DNA from: Candidatus Saccharimonadota bacterium
GTDB lineage: Bacteria > Patescibacteriota > Saccharimonadia > Saccharimonadales > Saccharimonadaceae
DNA length: 40,623 bases
Assembly (NCBI GenBank): GCA_009778675.1
Contig: WRFU01000005.1
Span: forward strand, 1 to 40,623
Reading direction: 5' to 3'
Position numbers and translations under genes: made by a program
Notes under the pieces: model-generated
Databases searched by the model: none
Seen by the model: only the letters and a program-made list of their open reading frames with translations
Told to the model about the DNA's origin: nothing
Shown: positions 32,835 through 40,470 of the stretch, in pieces
How the letters are laid out: each line of letters begins with the position of its first letter
Position numbering within the stretch: position 1 is the stretch's first letter

Positions 32835-33281
32835 ATGATAGTGACCCTAGCGCTAGCGATTATAGCCGGAATCCTCTATACGTTATTTGATTTATTTGTT
32901 GCCCAGGCCACAGGTAAAATCGGCGATGGATTATCAGCTTTTATATATAATGGCCTTGGTGCAGTGTTACCTCTGATCATCTATTTTGTTTCTAAAGTCA
33001 AAAGTGGTGGTAAAACTACTGTAGCCGGTATAGTTTATTCAATATTGGCCGGTGTCATAATTGCTATTTTCGCGTTAATTTTAATGAGGGCTTTTGCTTC
33101 TAATGGCGGTGATAATGTAGCATTCGTATTGCCATTGATCTATGGAATTGTAGTGGTATTAAGTGCAGTGGCTGGAGTATTCCTATTTAAGGAACATCTA
33201 TCATTGCTTGGTATTATTGGAGTTATAGTCACAGCTGCTGGCATTGGGTTAGTGGTTTTTGCTAAAATGAAAACAGCTTAA
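32835..33281 (+). CDS. DMT/EamA-type half transporter
   Basis: 148 residues with five hydrophobic helices. The end, IYGIVVVLSAVAGVFLFKEHLSLLGIIGVIVTAAGIGLV, is the usual close of an EamA/EmrE-type repeat (here shown as one continuous region, helices 4 and 5 with the KEH turn between). Only one repeat is present, so it would have to dimerise, as small multidrug exporters do. Substrate unknown. The gene is predicted leaderless, and its promoter spacer contains the G10 tract, so its expression may switch. Confidence 0.75.
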   Translation: MIVTLALAIIAGILYTLFDLFVAQATGKIGDGLSAFIYNGLGAVLPLIIYFVSKVKSGGKTTVAGIVYSILAGVIIAIFALILMRAFASNGGDNVAFVLPLIYGIVVVLSAVAGVFLFKEHLSLLGIIGVIVTAAGIGLVVFAKMKTA

Positions 33282-33324
33282 TATAGATTATAATATAGTT
33301 GATATATTATGCTACGTAGACATG

Positions 33325-33349
33325 CGCAAACAAGACTGTCTTGTTTGCG
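33325..33349. repeat. REP-like palindrome 1
   Basis: CGCAAACAAGAC-T-GTCTTGTTTGCG, perfect 12-base arms. It shares the core CAAGAC-N-GTCTTG with the two palindromes on the other side of the transposase gene. It lies between convergent genes and could also end transcription. Confidence 0.8.
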
Positions 33350-33367
33350 TGTCGTTGGCTGGTGAGT

Positions 33368-33982
33368 CTAATTATCTATCTTGATATCCAGAGGGTCTTC
33401 TTCGTCATCGATGTATTCTTCTAAAAATTTTATATATGTCTCAGTATTTTTAAAAAGGTCAAGTATCCTTTTAGGCTTAATCCAATCGGCCTGGCGCTTG
33501 CCGGTGTAAAAATCTAAGCTAGTTGTCGGTGTACCACGCCAATTAATCGGGTTAAGGTGTATGTAACGCGAAATATGGTAAAGCTGGGCTTCATTGACTA
33601 TTAATTTTGCTAGGTAACGGCTTTGAAACACTGGTCCAACACGTTTGTACTCGCGGTTAAAATATTTACTGTAGCTAGTAAGCAATGATCGCATAAATTC
33701 CTCGATAGTCCGTTGCTCGGCCTGATAAACCAACAAATGAAAGTGATTTGGCATTAATGCATAGGCTAGAAGTTCCAGTTGGCCATAATAGTGGGGGTAT
33801 GTTCTGCTTTTATTATTGGTGGCGGGTTGTTTTGATAAGTATCTCTTTAGAAGTCCAAAAAATATCGCATAATCTTTATCGCATGTAAAAATTGGAGCTT
33901 TATTAACACCCCTTGAATATATATGGTAATAACTATCAGGTGAGTACTGTTTATATTGCTTAGAAATACTGCTAATAGCCAT
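33368..33982 (-). CDS. REP-associated tyrosine transposase (Y1/TnpA-REP family)
   Basis: 204 residues from ATG 33982 (MAISSISKQYKQY), since TAAAAT ends six bases upstream. Single-strand DNA transposase-like HUH nuclease: YYHIYSRGVNKAPIF at the start, the HUH pair in ALMPNHFHLLVYQ, and the probable catalytic Tyr in SYSKYFNREYKRVGPVFQSRY, then ISRYIHLNPI. The C-terminus is acidic. Such genes are single-copy and domesticated in many genomes, acting on REP hairpins. Here three matching palindromes lie within 100 bases of it. The frame is intact. Confidence 0.92.
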   Translation of the reverse strand: MAISSISKQYKQYSPDSYYHIYSRGVNKAPIFTCDKDYAIFFGLLKRYLSKQPATNNKSRTYPHYYGQLELLAYALMPNHFHLLVYQAEQRTIEEFMRSLLTSYSKYFNREYKRVGPVFQSRYLAKLIVNEAQLYHISRYIHLNPINWRGTPTTSLDFYTGKRQADWIKPKRILDLFKNTETYIKFLEEYIDDEEDPLDIKIDN

Positions 33983-34009
33983 AAACAAATTTTAACATGA
34001 CAACTCATA

Positions 34010-34034
34010 TTGCCACAAGACAGTCTTGTGGCAA
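34010..34034. repeat. REP-like palindrome 2
   Basis: TTGCCACAAGAC-A-GTCTTGTGGCAA, perfect 12-base arms, 27 bases upstream of the transposase start. Confidence 0.85.
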
Positions 34035-34054
34035 GTGTCTACCAGAGATGCATA

Positions 34055-34083
34055 AACTGCCACAAGACTGTCTTGTGGCAGTT
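34055..34083. repeat. REP-like palindrome 3
   Basis: AACTGCCACAAGAC-T-GTCTTGTGGCAGTT, perfect 14-base arms. It has the same core as palindromes 1 and 2 and lies 19 bases past the stop of the ABC exporter gene, so it may end that transcript too. Confidence 0.85.
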
Positions 34084-34102
34084 CGATGCTTGTTTTTGGA
34101 GG

Positions 34103-35896
34103 TTAACGCTCGATAAAGCCGCCGCTTTGGCGATTCCATAATTTGGCGTATTCGCCTTTGCCTTTAGCTAGTTTGGTATGCGTGCCATCTTCAACAATTT
34201 TGCCGTTTTTTAGCACGATAATACGATCTAATCCAGCGACAGTGCTTAAGCGGTGTGCCACCACAATGCTAGTGCGGCCTTTCATCAACGTTTGTAATGC
34301 GTCTTGAATCAATTTTTCGCTTTCGCTATCGAGCGCACTAGTGGCTTCGTCTAACACCAAAATTGGGGCGTCTTTTAATATAGCGCGAGCTATGGCGATA
34401 CGCTGGCGCTGGCCGCCGGAAAGTTTAACACCGCGCTCGCCAACTAGGGTGCTAAAACCTTGCGGCAAATCCTTAATAAATTCCAGCGCATTGGCCTGCT
34501 TGGCGGCATTTATAACCTCGTCGCGTGTAGCATTAGGCCGGCCGTAGGCAATGTTGTCAAAAATCGAACGGTGAAACAGCAACGGTTCTTGTGGCACATA
34601 AGCGATATTTTGGCGCAGACTAATTTGCGTAACGCGCGAGATATCCTGTCCGTCGATCAGGATATCTCCGCTTTGCACGTCGGCAAAGCGGAGTAATATC
34701 TTTGTAAGTGTGGTTTTGCCCGAACCACTGCGGCCGACCAAACCAACCCGTTGGCCGGCTGGAATATGCAATGTAAAATCATCAAAAACTTTATCGGATT
34801 TTTTAGCGTCGGGATGCCAAAAAACGATATGGTTGAAATTAATATCACCTTTTTTAATCTTTATTGGCTTGGCGTCTTTGGCGTCGTGTACCAGTTGCGG
34901 TTCATCTAAAATTTTTGTCATTTCTACGGCGTCGCCAAACGAACGGTTCACCCCGCGAAAGATGCTATTGATTGACCACAATTGGCCGGTCATTTGTTGG
35001 GTGTAGGTAAAGATCATCACCAACGTACCAATGCCAATACCAAACCAGGCATGACCACCGGTGACAAAAATAATAACTAGTGCTATCATCCCCACAATCA
35101 CAATGCTAAATAACGAATCACGCGTGATCGAGGCCTTCATAAGTTTGGCATCGGCTTGTTGGACATCGATGCTGGCTTTATCGAATAAACGTCTTTCAAA
35201 TTTTTCATGACCATAGCTTTTGACAGCCTCGATATTGGACACACTGTCTGATAACTGACCGCTTCGTTTTGAATACATCGCTGCTGAATTCTTATTAAGT
35301 GGCGCAATTTTTTTAAAACTAAGAAAAGATATAACGGTATAGGCTAGAACTAACATCAACAGGATCACAACATATAACGGTACAATTGGCCATAAAATCA
35401 CGGTAATAAAAACTATGGAGCAGACAATTGGTAGCAAATTATAAGTCAGAATATCCACTAATCGTTCGTAGGCGCCGATAAATTGGCTAGTCTGGCTAAC
35501 TAGTGAACCACTAAAACGATCATTGTGAAAATGCATCGATTGGTTTGCCAAAGCGTCAAATGTTTGATTCCCAAGTTCATACTCAACTTGTATCTCGAGT
35601 TTCCAGTCAGCATAATTTAACAGTTGAGATATCGCTCGGCCAGCTACAATTGCTAGTATCGCCAGTAAAATATAAGAACCAAAAATCGAAAAAACTTGGT
35701 TGGCGGCGATAGCCGTAGTAGTTAACTTGTTTAATATTTGCGCAATAATAAATGGCCCAGCATAGCTCATTAAGAATATTTGGATAGGCGTAGTAATAAT
35801 TAGAATACCAGCTAGCAGCCAGTGCTTTTTGGTGGCTTGCCAGTAGTAATACAGGGTACGTTTAGTCACGCTCGACTTGTCGTCTTTTTTAGACAT
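34103..35896 (-). CDS. ABC exporter, fused permease and ATPase (MsbA/MDR type)
   Basis: 597 residues. Six transmembrane helices (about residues 20-300) of the ABC type I exporter fold, then one ATPase domain: Walker A GRSGSGKTTL with Lys394, Q-loop YVPQEPLLF, signature LSGGQRQRIAIAR, Walker B ILVLDEATSALDSES and H-loop VAHRLSTV. It works as a homodimer. Substrate (lipid, drug or peptide) cannot be told. Start ATG 35896 with AAGGA seven bases upstream and a leader of about 58 bases. It is divergent from uvrC. Confidence 0.93.
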   Translation of the reverse strand: MSKKDDKSSVTKRTLYYYWQATKKHWLLAGILIITTPIQIFLMSYAGPFIIAQILNKLTTTAIAANQVFSIFGSYILLAILAIVAGRAISQLLNYADWKLEIQVEYELGNQTFDALANQSMHFHNDRFSGSLVSQTSQFIGAYERLVDILTYNLLPIVCSIVFITVILWPIVPLYVVILLMLVLAYTVISFLSFKKIAPLNKNSAAMYSKRSGQLSDSVSNIEAVKSYGHEKFERRLFDKASIDVQQADAKLMKASITRDSLFSIVIVGMIALVIIFVTGGHAWFGIGIGTLVMIFTYTQQMTGQLWSINSIFRGVNRSFGDAVEMTKILDEPQLVHDAKDAKPIKIKKGDINFNHIVFWHPDAKKSDKVFDDFTLHIPAGQRVGLVGRSGSGKTTLTKILLRFADVQSGDILIDGQDISRVTQISLRQNIAYVPQEPLLFHRSIFDNIAYGRPNATRDEVINAAKQANALEFIKDLPQGFSTLVGERGVKLSGGQRQRIAIARAILKDAPILVLDEATSALDSESEKLIQDALQTLMKGRTSIVVAHRLSTVAGLDRIIVLKNGKIVEDGTHTKLAKGKGEYAKLWNRQSGGFIER

Positions 35897-35957
35897 GAAA
35901 AATCCTTAGAGTTTAAAATTTTGTAATAAATTAGAAGAGGGAGCGTATAATGCCGTC

Positions 35958-35981
35958 AGTATACCATATCTGTTGTAAAAT
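35958..35981. promoter_or_regulatory. Divergent promoters, ABC exporter / uvrC
   Basis: Minus strand TATACT (35963-35958) for the exporter. Plus strand TAAAAT (35976-35981), six bases before ATG 35988, gives a predicted leaderless uvrC. Confidence 0.55.
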
Positions 35982-35987
35982 GTATAT

Positions 35988-37409
35988 ATGAATAAGCAAT
36001 TAGCTACTAAGTTAAAAACCCTGCCTAATACGCCTGGGGTGTATTTCCATAAAGACTCATCAGGTGAAATTATTTATATTGGTAAGGCCGCAAACTTAAA
36101 GAACCGCGTGCGGCAGTATTTTCAATCTAGTAAAAGGTTCGACAACAAAACTCTGAGCCTAGTAGAGGAAATCGTCGATACTGACTGGCGTGAAGTCGAA
36201 ACCGAGCTAGATGCTCTGTTTTTAGAAAGCGAGATGATCAAGCGCTACCTGCCAAAGTTTAATGTGCTGCTTAGGGATGATAAATCGCACACCTACATAC
36301 GAATCGATTTTAAAAACGATTGGCCAACGGTGACTTTTACCCGCAACCCGCTCGATGACGGCGCGGATTATTATGGCCCGTACTACGCTGGTAGCGGGGT
36401 CAAACAGGCTATGCAGATTTTACGCCGGATTTTTCCGTATTTTACCAAGTTACCAAAAACTGGGCAGCGCCCTAGCCTAGATGCTCACATTGGTCTAGAA
36501 CCAGATAGGGCCAAAGTAACTTCTGCCGAATATAAGCGCCATTTGCACTATTTGGTGCGATTAATGCGTGGCGAACGCCTACAACTAATAAAAGATTTAG
36601 AAAAAGCTATGGGGGTAGCGGCGGCAAGGCAGGACTACGAACAGGCCAAATTGTTACGTGATCAAATTTTAACCCTAAAAGAATTGCGCAAACGCATAAT
36701 TTTTGGCGACAAAGAATCAATCGACATTAGTAAAGATCAAGCCCTAGCCGATTTACAGCAATTACTAAATTTGCCTAAATTACCAGCGCGAATTGAAGGC
36801 TATGATGTTAGCCACCAAAGTGGCACTAATGTGGCGGCCAGCATGGTGGTGTTTAAGAATGGTGCAAGCAGCAGGGCGGATTACCGCAAATTTAAACTGT
36901 ACACCACAAAGAACGACGATTACGCCGGTATGCGCGAAGTTATAACTAGGCGGTTAAAACACCTAGATACATGGGGCAAGCCGGATTTAATAATTATTGA
37001 TGGTGGGCAAGGGCAGCTAAACGCCGTGGCGGATCTGTTGCAAGCCGAAAAAATACCCTATATTGGGCGAAATAAAAGCGGCGATCATACTAGAAATGCC
37101 GATACACAATTAATTTTCCCATGTGGTGATGGGCACTATACTACCAGTGTAGCACAAAGCGTTCATATTGTCAAGCTTATTGCGCGAATTGATGAAGAAT
37201 CACACCGTTTTGCGGTAAGTTATCACACGGCGCTAAAACGCAAAAACCAAGTCAAAAGCGTGCTAGACGACATACCGGGTGTGGGCGTTAAAACTAAGGC
37301 AACGCTAAAAAAACTTGGCGGCGTAGCTAGGCTGAGAACAATGAGCGAAACCGAATTAGCTAAACACATTGGCAAGGCACGGGCGAAAGCTATCAAGAAT
37401 GTGCTATAA
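35988..37409 (+). CDS. uvrC: Excinuclease ABC subunit C, short form without Fe-S cysteines
   Basis: 473 residues against about 600 in E. coli. UvrC makes both incisions in nucleotide excision repair. Present: GIY-YIG nuclease (NTPGVYFHKDSSGEIIYIGKA), UVR helix for UvrB (DYEQAKLLRDQI), the RNase H-like nuclease (RIEGYDVSHQSG, ASMVVF, DDYAGMREVITRR, LIIIDGGQGQL, DEESHRFAVSYH) and tandem helix-hairpin-helix (LDDIPGVGVKTKATLKKLGG). Two oddities: the stretch after the GIY-YIG domain, normally with four cysteines holding an iron-sulfur cluster, reads TGQRPSLDAHIGLEPDRAKV with none; and about 100 residues between UVR and the RNase H part are missing. Catalytic residues look intact, so it should be active. 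Confidence 0.94.
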   Translation: MNKQLATKLKTLPNTPGVYFHKDSSGEIIYIGKAANLKNRVRQYFQSSKRFDNKTLSLVEEIVDTDWREVETELDALFLESEMIKRYLPKFNVLLRDDKSHTYIRIDFKNDWPTVTFTRNPLDDGADYYGPYYAGSGVKQAMQILRRIFPYFTKLPKTGQRPSLDAHIGLEPDRAKVTSAEYKRHLHYLVRLMRGERLQLIKDLEKAMGVAAARQDYEQAKLLRDQILTLKELRKRIIFGDKESIDISKDQALADLQQLLNLPKLPARIEGYDVSHQSGTNVAASMVVFKNGASSRADYRKFKLYTTKNDDYAGMREVITRRLKHLDTWGKPDLIIIDGGQGQLNAVADLLQAEKIPYIGRNKSGDHTRNADTQLIFPCGDGHYTTSVAQSVHIVKLIARIDEESHRFAVSYHTALKRKNQVKSVLDDIPGVGVKTKATLKKLGGVARLRTMSETELAKHIGKARAKAIKNVL

Positions 37410-37417
37410 TCGCGCTC

Positions 37418-37795
37418 ATGGTAAAAGGTAAAATCACAAAAGAAATCGGCGCTGCCCCAGAAAAACATGAACAAAGAACTACAGATGTGCTAGCATTGGC
37501 TGGTTTTGATGTGGTCTTTCTAGTTCCGATACCAGGTCAGAAAACTCCAGATATCAAGATGAGTAATTTAAAGTGGGAGATAAAGTGCCCAAAAGGAAAG
37601 GGTAAGCATCTAATTCATAATACTGTGCATCGTGCAGCTGCACAATCGTCAAATATAATCGTAGATCTATACCGTATTAAAATACCCGAGGCGAAAGTGT
37701 TGGTCGGTATTGTTAAGTATTCTAATGAACTTAAAAATATAAAACGGGTAAAGGTTATCGATAAATCCCGTAAAATCATTGACTTAAAAAAATAA
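37418..37795 (+). CDS. CdiA-CT-like tRNase domain protein, stand-alone
   Basis: 125 residues. It matches the pattern of the CdiA C-terminal tRNase domain (PD-(D/E)XK fold): EKHEQRTTDVLALAGFDVVF, then KTPDIKMSNLKWEIKCPKGK with D45 and E54-x-K56, then AAAQSSNIIVDLYRIK. In contact-dependent inhibition proteins this domain is the toxin at the end of a huge exoprotein and cleaves tRNA. Here it is a separate gene with no signal peptide, no carrier and no obvious immunity gene: uvrC precedes, a holin-family gene follows. TATAAT overlaps the uvrC stop and ends seven bases before the ATG, so it is predicted leaderless. It could be a domesticated nuclease, a toxin with distant immunity, or a repair nuclease. 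Confidence 0.72.
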   Translation: MVKGKITKEIGAAPEKHEQRTTDVLALAGFDVVFLVPIPGQKTPDIKMSNLKWEIKCPKGKGKHLIHNTVHRAAAQSSNIIVDLYRIKIPEAKVLVGIVKYSNELKNIKRVKVIDKSRKIIDLKK

Positions 37796-37817
37796 CTTGT
37801 TATACTTAAAGTATAGA

Positions 37818-37856
37818 GATGTGATCGGAACGAATGCGGGCCGGTCGCATCTTTTT
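37818..37856 (+). terminator. Rho-independent terminator
   Basis: GATGTGATCGG / CCGGTCGCATC, 11 pairs with two G-U, then TTTTT; ends the tRNase-like gene. Confidence 0.8.
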
Positions 37857-37886
37857 GTAAATGCAATCGGAACTGGAATGTACTAT

Positions 37887-37927
37887 AAGAATACCCCCTC
37901 TGCCGGATGGCTCAGGGGGTATTCTTT
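37887..37927 (+). terminator. Second terminator
   Basis: AGAATACCCCCT / AGGGGGTATTCT, perfect 12 pairs, with a small GCC/GGC stem in the loop and a T-tract after. Two terminators in a row within 110 bases suggest a short transcript between them or strong insulation from the next gene. Confidence 0.85.
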
Positions 37928-37949
37928 TTATGTGCTACAATAGTTATCA

Positions 37950-38324
37950 ATGAAAAATCAATTCGCAGTATTTGTGGTGCGGTTGGTGGCGACGGCGATT
38001 GGCTTGTGGCTGTGTGTATCGTTGTTTGGCTCGCTAATTGTGCACGGCGAAACTTGGCTGATCTTTACGATTGCGGCGCTAATTTTTACGCTTATTAACA
38101 CCTTTATTAAGCCAATTATCACCATACTGTCGTTGCCATTTATTTTGGTCACGCTAGGGCTATTTACGTTTTTGATTAATGGCGTCATGGTCTACGTGGC
38201 GGTTAACCTTTCCCCAGGTATAGAAATGGGTTTTTGGGGCGCTTTTTGGTCTGGTTTGGTGATGAGCTTGGTAAATTACCTTGTCAGTAGCGCCATTCAA
38301 GGATACAATGGTAAGCAAGTATGA
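37950..38324 (+). CDS. Phage-holin-4 superfamily membrane protein (PF04020 type)
   Basis: 124 residues with four transmembrane helices. The segments TLINTFIKPIITILSLPF, VTLGLFTFLINGVMVYVA and FWGAFWSGLVMSLVNYLV are typical of the mycobacterial-type four-TMS holin superfamily, a name of convenience: it is found in most bacteria, not tied to phages, and its role is unclear. TACAAT (37936-37941), preceded by TGC, is eight bases before the ATG. Its stop overlaps the secG start (ATGA), so they are translationally coupled. Confidence 0.85.
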   Translation: MKNQFAVFVVRLVATAIGLWLCVSLFGSLIVHGETWLIFTIAALIFTLINTFIKPIITILSLPFILVTLGLFTFLINGVMVYVAVNLSPGIEMGFWGAFWSGLVMSLVNYLVSSAIQGYNGKQV

Positions 38325-38554
38325 GTATTGATAAAGTTTTACAGATCTTAACAATAGTTTCGGCCGTTATTTCGGTGCTACTAATAATTTTACAGCAACG
38401 TGGTGCATCTTTGGGCGCAGGTTTTGGTAGTAGCGGCGAACTTTTTACCGCTCGTCGCGGGTTAGATAAAAGCCTGTTTGACGCCACAGTTATATCGGTC
38501 ACGGTGTTTGTGCTAAGCATTCTGGCCGGGCTATTTATTCCAATCGCTAGCTAA
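38321..38554 (+). CDS. secG: Preprotein translocase subunit SecG
   Basis: 77 residues, two transmembrane helices joined by the SecG-type loop LQQRGASLGAGFGSSGELF, then TARRGLDKSLFDATV. SecG assists the SecYE channel. Overlaps the preceding gene by four bases and is followed at 11 bases by the solute-binding protein gene, so the three form an operon devoted to the envelope. Confidence 0.92.
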   Translation: MSIDKVLQILTIVSAVISVLLIILQQRGASLGAGFGSSGELFTARRGLDKSLFDATVISVTVFVLSILAGLFIPIAS

Positions 38555-38565
38555 AAGGGGTGGTT

Positions 38566-40344
38566 TTGGCAAAAAAACATGTAATAAAACCGGTTGATAT
38601 ACGTCGCAAGCTAGTTGTTGGGGCTAAAAAGCTCCAAAAAAAATCCACCAAACACGTCGAAGAAGAATTTGTCGAACGCTTAGACAACGTGCATTCGGTG
38701 CGTCACCAGGTATTGGCTTGGGCTGCAGCTATTGCAGCTTTAATTTTCTTGACCGGCTTGCAGTTTATGTGGTTTAGGGCTAATTACGAAACTGACAGTT
38801 TTACAGCGGGGGGCGTTTACATTGAAGGTACTTATGGTAAGGTTAATTCACTTAATCCGATTTTTGCCGCCACTGATTCAGAAGTGGCAGTCGAAAAGTT
38901 GGTGTTTTCGAGCTTGTATGGCTACGATACCACTGGGCATATCAAGGCTGATTTAGCCAAAAATACCACCGTGTCGGACGATGGGCGCACCTACACGATA
39001 ACAATTCGTGATGATGCCAAGTGGCAAGATGGCAAGCCGGTGACTATCGACGACGTGTACTTTACCCTGCTAGCCATAAAAGATCCAGCTACCAGGGCGG
39101 TTGATAGTGCCGACTGGCAAGATATCGAAATTAGCAAAAAAAGTGACAGTCAGCTAATGTTAACTTTGCCAGAACGTTTTGCCGGTTTTTTAAATACGCT
39201 AACTTTCCCAGTGTTGCCAGAACATATTTTGGGTAAAGTAAAGCACGAACTACTATACGAAAATGATTTTAGCCTGCACCCAGTTGGATCGGGCCCGTTT
39301 ACTTTTAAGGTGATGCAAACCTTGACTAACCAAAACGACAAAATTATTCACCTAAGTGCCAACGCTAATTATTATGGTGGTAGGCCAAAATTGGATCGAT
39401 TTCAGATTAATACGTTCGACCAACGGGCAGATATTCTAACCGCTTTAAAACGTAGTGAAATCAGTGCGACTGCCGAACTGGCTACTAGCGATTATACTCA
39501 GTTAGACCAAGGGCGGATCAATCTACGCGAAACCGATATTAGTAACGGTGTATATGCCTTTTTAAATACCACTAGCCCGGTGCTAAAAAGTAAAAGTGTG
39601 CGTCAGGCGCTGCAAAAAGGTATAGATATTGGCATTGTCCGCGAAGCACTGTTACGCGAAGTCACACCACTAGATTACCCAATCGTGCCAGCCCAAATGA
39701 CACTAAACTTGCCGGCGCGGCCAAAGTTCGATCGCACTACCGCTTGGAAGCAATTAGCCACTGGGGGGCTAACTTACAAAAATGGGCGGTTGCTTGATAC
39801 TAAAAAACAGCAAGCCACGCTAAGACTAGTGACGGTCAAAAACGATGATTACGAACAGGTAGCCAAAGCGATTAAAAAGCAGCTAGAAGAGCTAGGTTTC
39901 AAGGTGGTGTATGATGTTTACGACAGTGCCGACCCAACCCAAAACTTTTTACAAGCGGTGCTTAGACCTCGTAATTATGATATTTTGGTTGACGAAATTG
40001 CGCTGGGCGCTGACCCAGATGCGTTTGCTTATTGGCATTCGTCACAAGCAGGTGAAAATGGGCTGAACCTGTCTAATTATTCTAATGCCACTAGTGATGA
40101 TATCCTAACTAGCGCGCGTACTACTACCGATGTAAAATTGCGCCAAGTTAAATATGAATCATTTGTAAAAAAATGGCTCGACGATGTACCAGCCATAGGT
40201 GTTTACCAGGTACGGATGGCCTACATGTATGGCGCTGGTTTACGCACTTTTTCGGAAGATAGCCAGCTAAATGTGCCCGAAGATCGTTATAACGATGTAT
40301 TATACTGGGCAGTTAATAAATCAACAGTCCTTAGAACTCCGTGA
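38566..40344 (+). CDS. Membrane-anchored family 5 extracellular solute-binding protein (OppA/DppA type)
   Basis: 592 residues from TTG 38566, chosen because AAGGGG lies six bases upstream; GTG 38560 in frame is too close. A basic cytoplasmic tail of about 50 residues precedes one transmembrane helix (about 48-68), so it is anchored by a helix, not as a lipoprotein. The SBP_bac_5 domain follows: GTYGKVNSLNPIFAATDSE, SSLYGYD, DDGRTYTITIRDDAKWQDG, VGSGPFTFK, ALQKGIDIGIVREALL. Likely peptide capture for import. No permease or ATPase genes are nearby. Residue identity at the ligand site cannot be read. Confidence 0.9.
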   Translation: MAKKHVIKPVDIRRKLVVGAKKLQKKSTKHVEEEFVERLDNVHSVRHQVLAWAAAIAALIFLTGLQFMWFRANYETDSFTAGGVYIEGTYGKVNSLNPIFAATDSEVAVEKLVFSSLYGYDTTGHIKADLAKNTTVSDDGRTYTITIRDDAKWQDGKPVTIDDVYFTLLAIKDPATRAVDSADWQDIEISKKSDSQLMLTLPERFAGFLNTLTFPVLPEHILGKVKHELLYENDFSLHPVGSGPFTFKVMQTLTNQNDKIIHLSANANYYGGRPKLDRFQINTFDQRADILTALKRSEISATAELATSDYTQLDQGRINLRETDISNGVYAFLNTTSPVLKSKSVRQALQKGIDIGIVREALLREVTPLDYPIVPAQMTLNLPARPKFDRTTAWKQLATGGLTYKNGRLLDTKKQQATLRLVTVKNDDYEQVAKAIKKQLEELGFKVVYDVYDSADPTQNFLQAVLRPRNYDILVDEIALGADPDAFAYWHSSQAGENGLNLSNYSNATSDDILTSARTTTDVKLRQVKYESFVKKWLDDVPAIGVYQVRMAYMYGAGLRTFSEDSQLNVPEDRYNDVLYWAVNKSTVLRTP

Positions 40345-40359
40345 TAAAATAGATTCAGC

Positions 40360-40448
40360 GCGCGCGTGCTGGAATTGGTAGACAGGCTAGCTTGAGGTGC
40401 TAGTGCCCCTTTGTGGGCGTGGAAGTTCAAGTCTTCTCGCGCCCACCA
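40360..40448 (+). tRNA. tRNA-Leu, anticodon GAG
   Basis: Class II tRNA with long variable arm (GCCCCTTTGTGGGC region), anticodon stem CTAGC/GCTAG with loop TTGAGGT (anticodon GAG), T-loop TTCAAGT and encoded CCA. The acceptor arms GCGCGCG / CGCGCCC pair at six of seven positions; pair 2-71 is C-C. A TAAAAT box at about 40344-40350 overlaps the stop of the solute-binding protein gene. Confidence 0.93.
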
Positions 40449-40470
40449 TTTTGAAAAGAATTACATAACA

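Noticed and set aside
33368-34083. Active insertion sequence
   Set aside because: The single-copy REP-associated transposase lacks IS200/IS605 ends and tnpB; no target-site duplication is visible.
37950-38324. Holin gene as evidence of a prophage
   Set aside because: The four-helix 'holin-4' superfamily is widespread outside phages and here is coupled to secG; no other phage genes are present.
38808-38813. G6 runs in the solute-binding protein gene (also 39773)
   Set aside because: Short, in frame (Gly-Gly codons) and without any frame break, so not counted among the poly-G loci.
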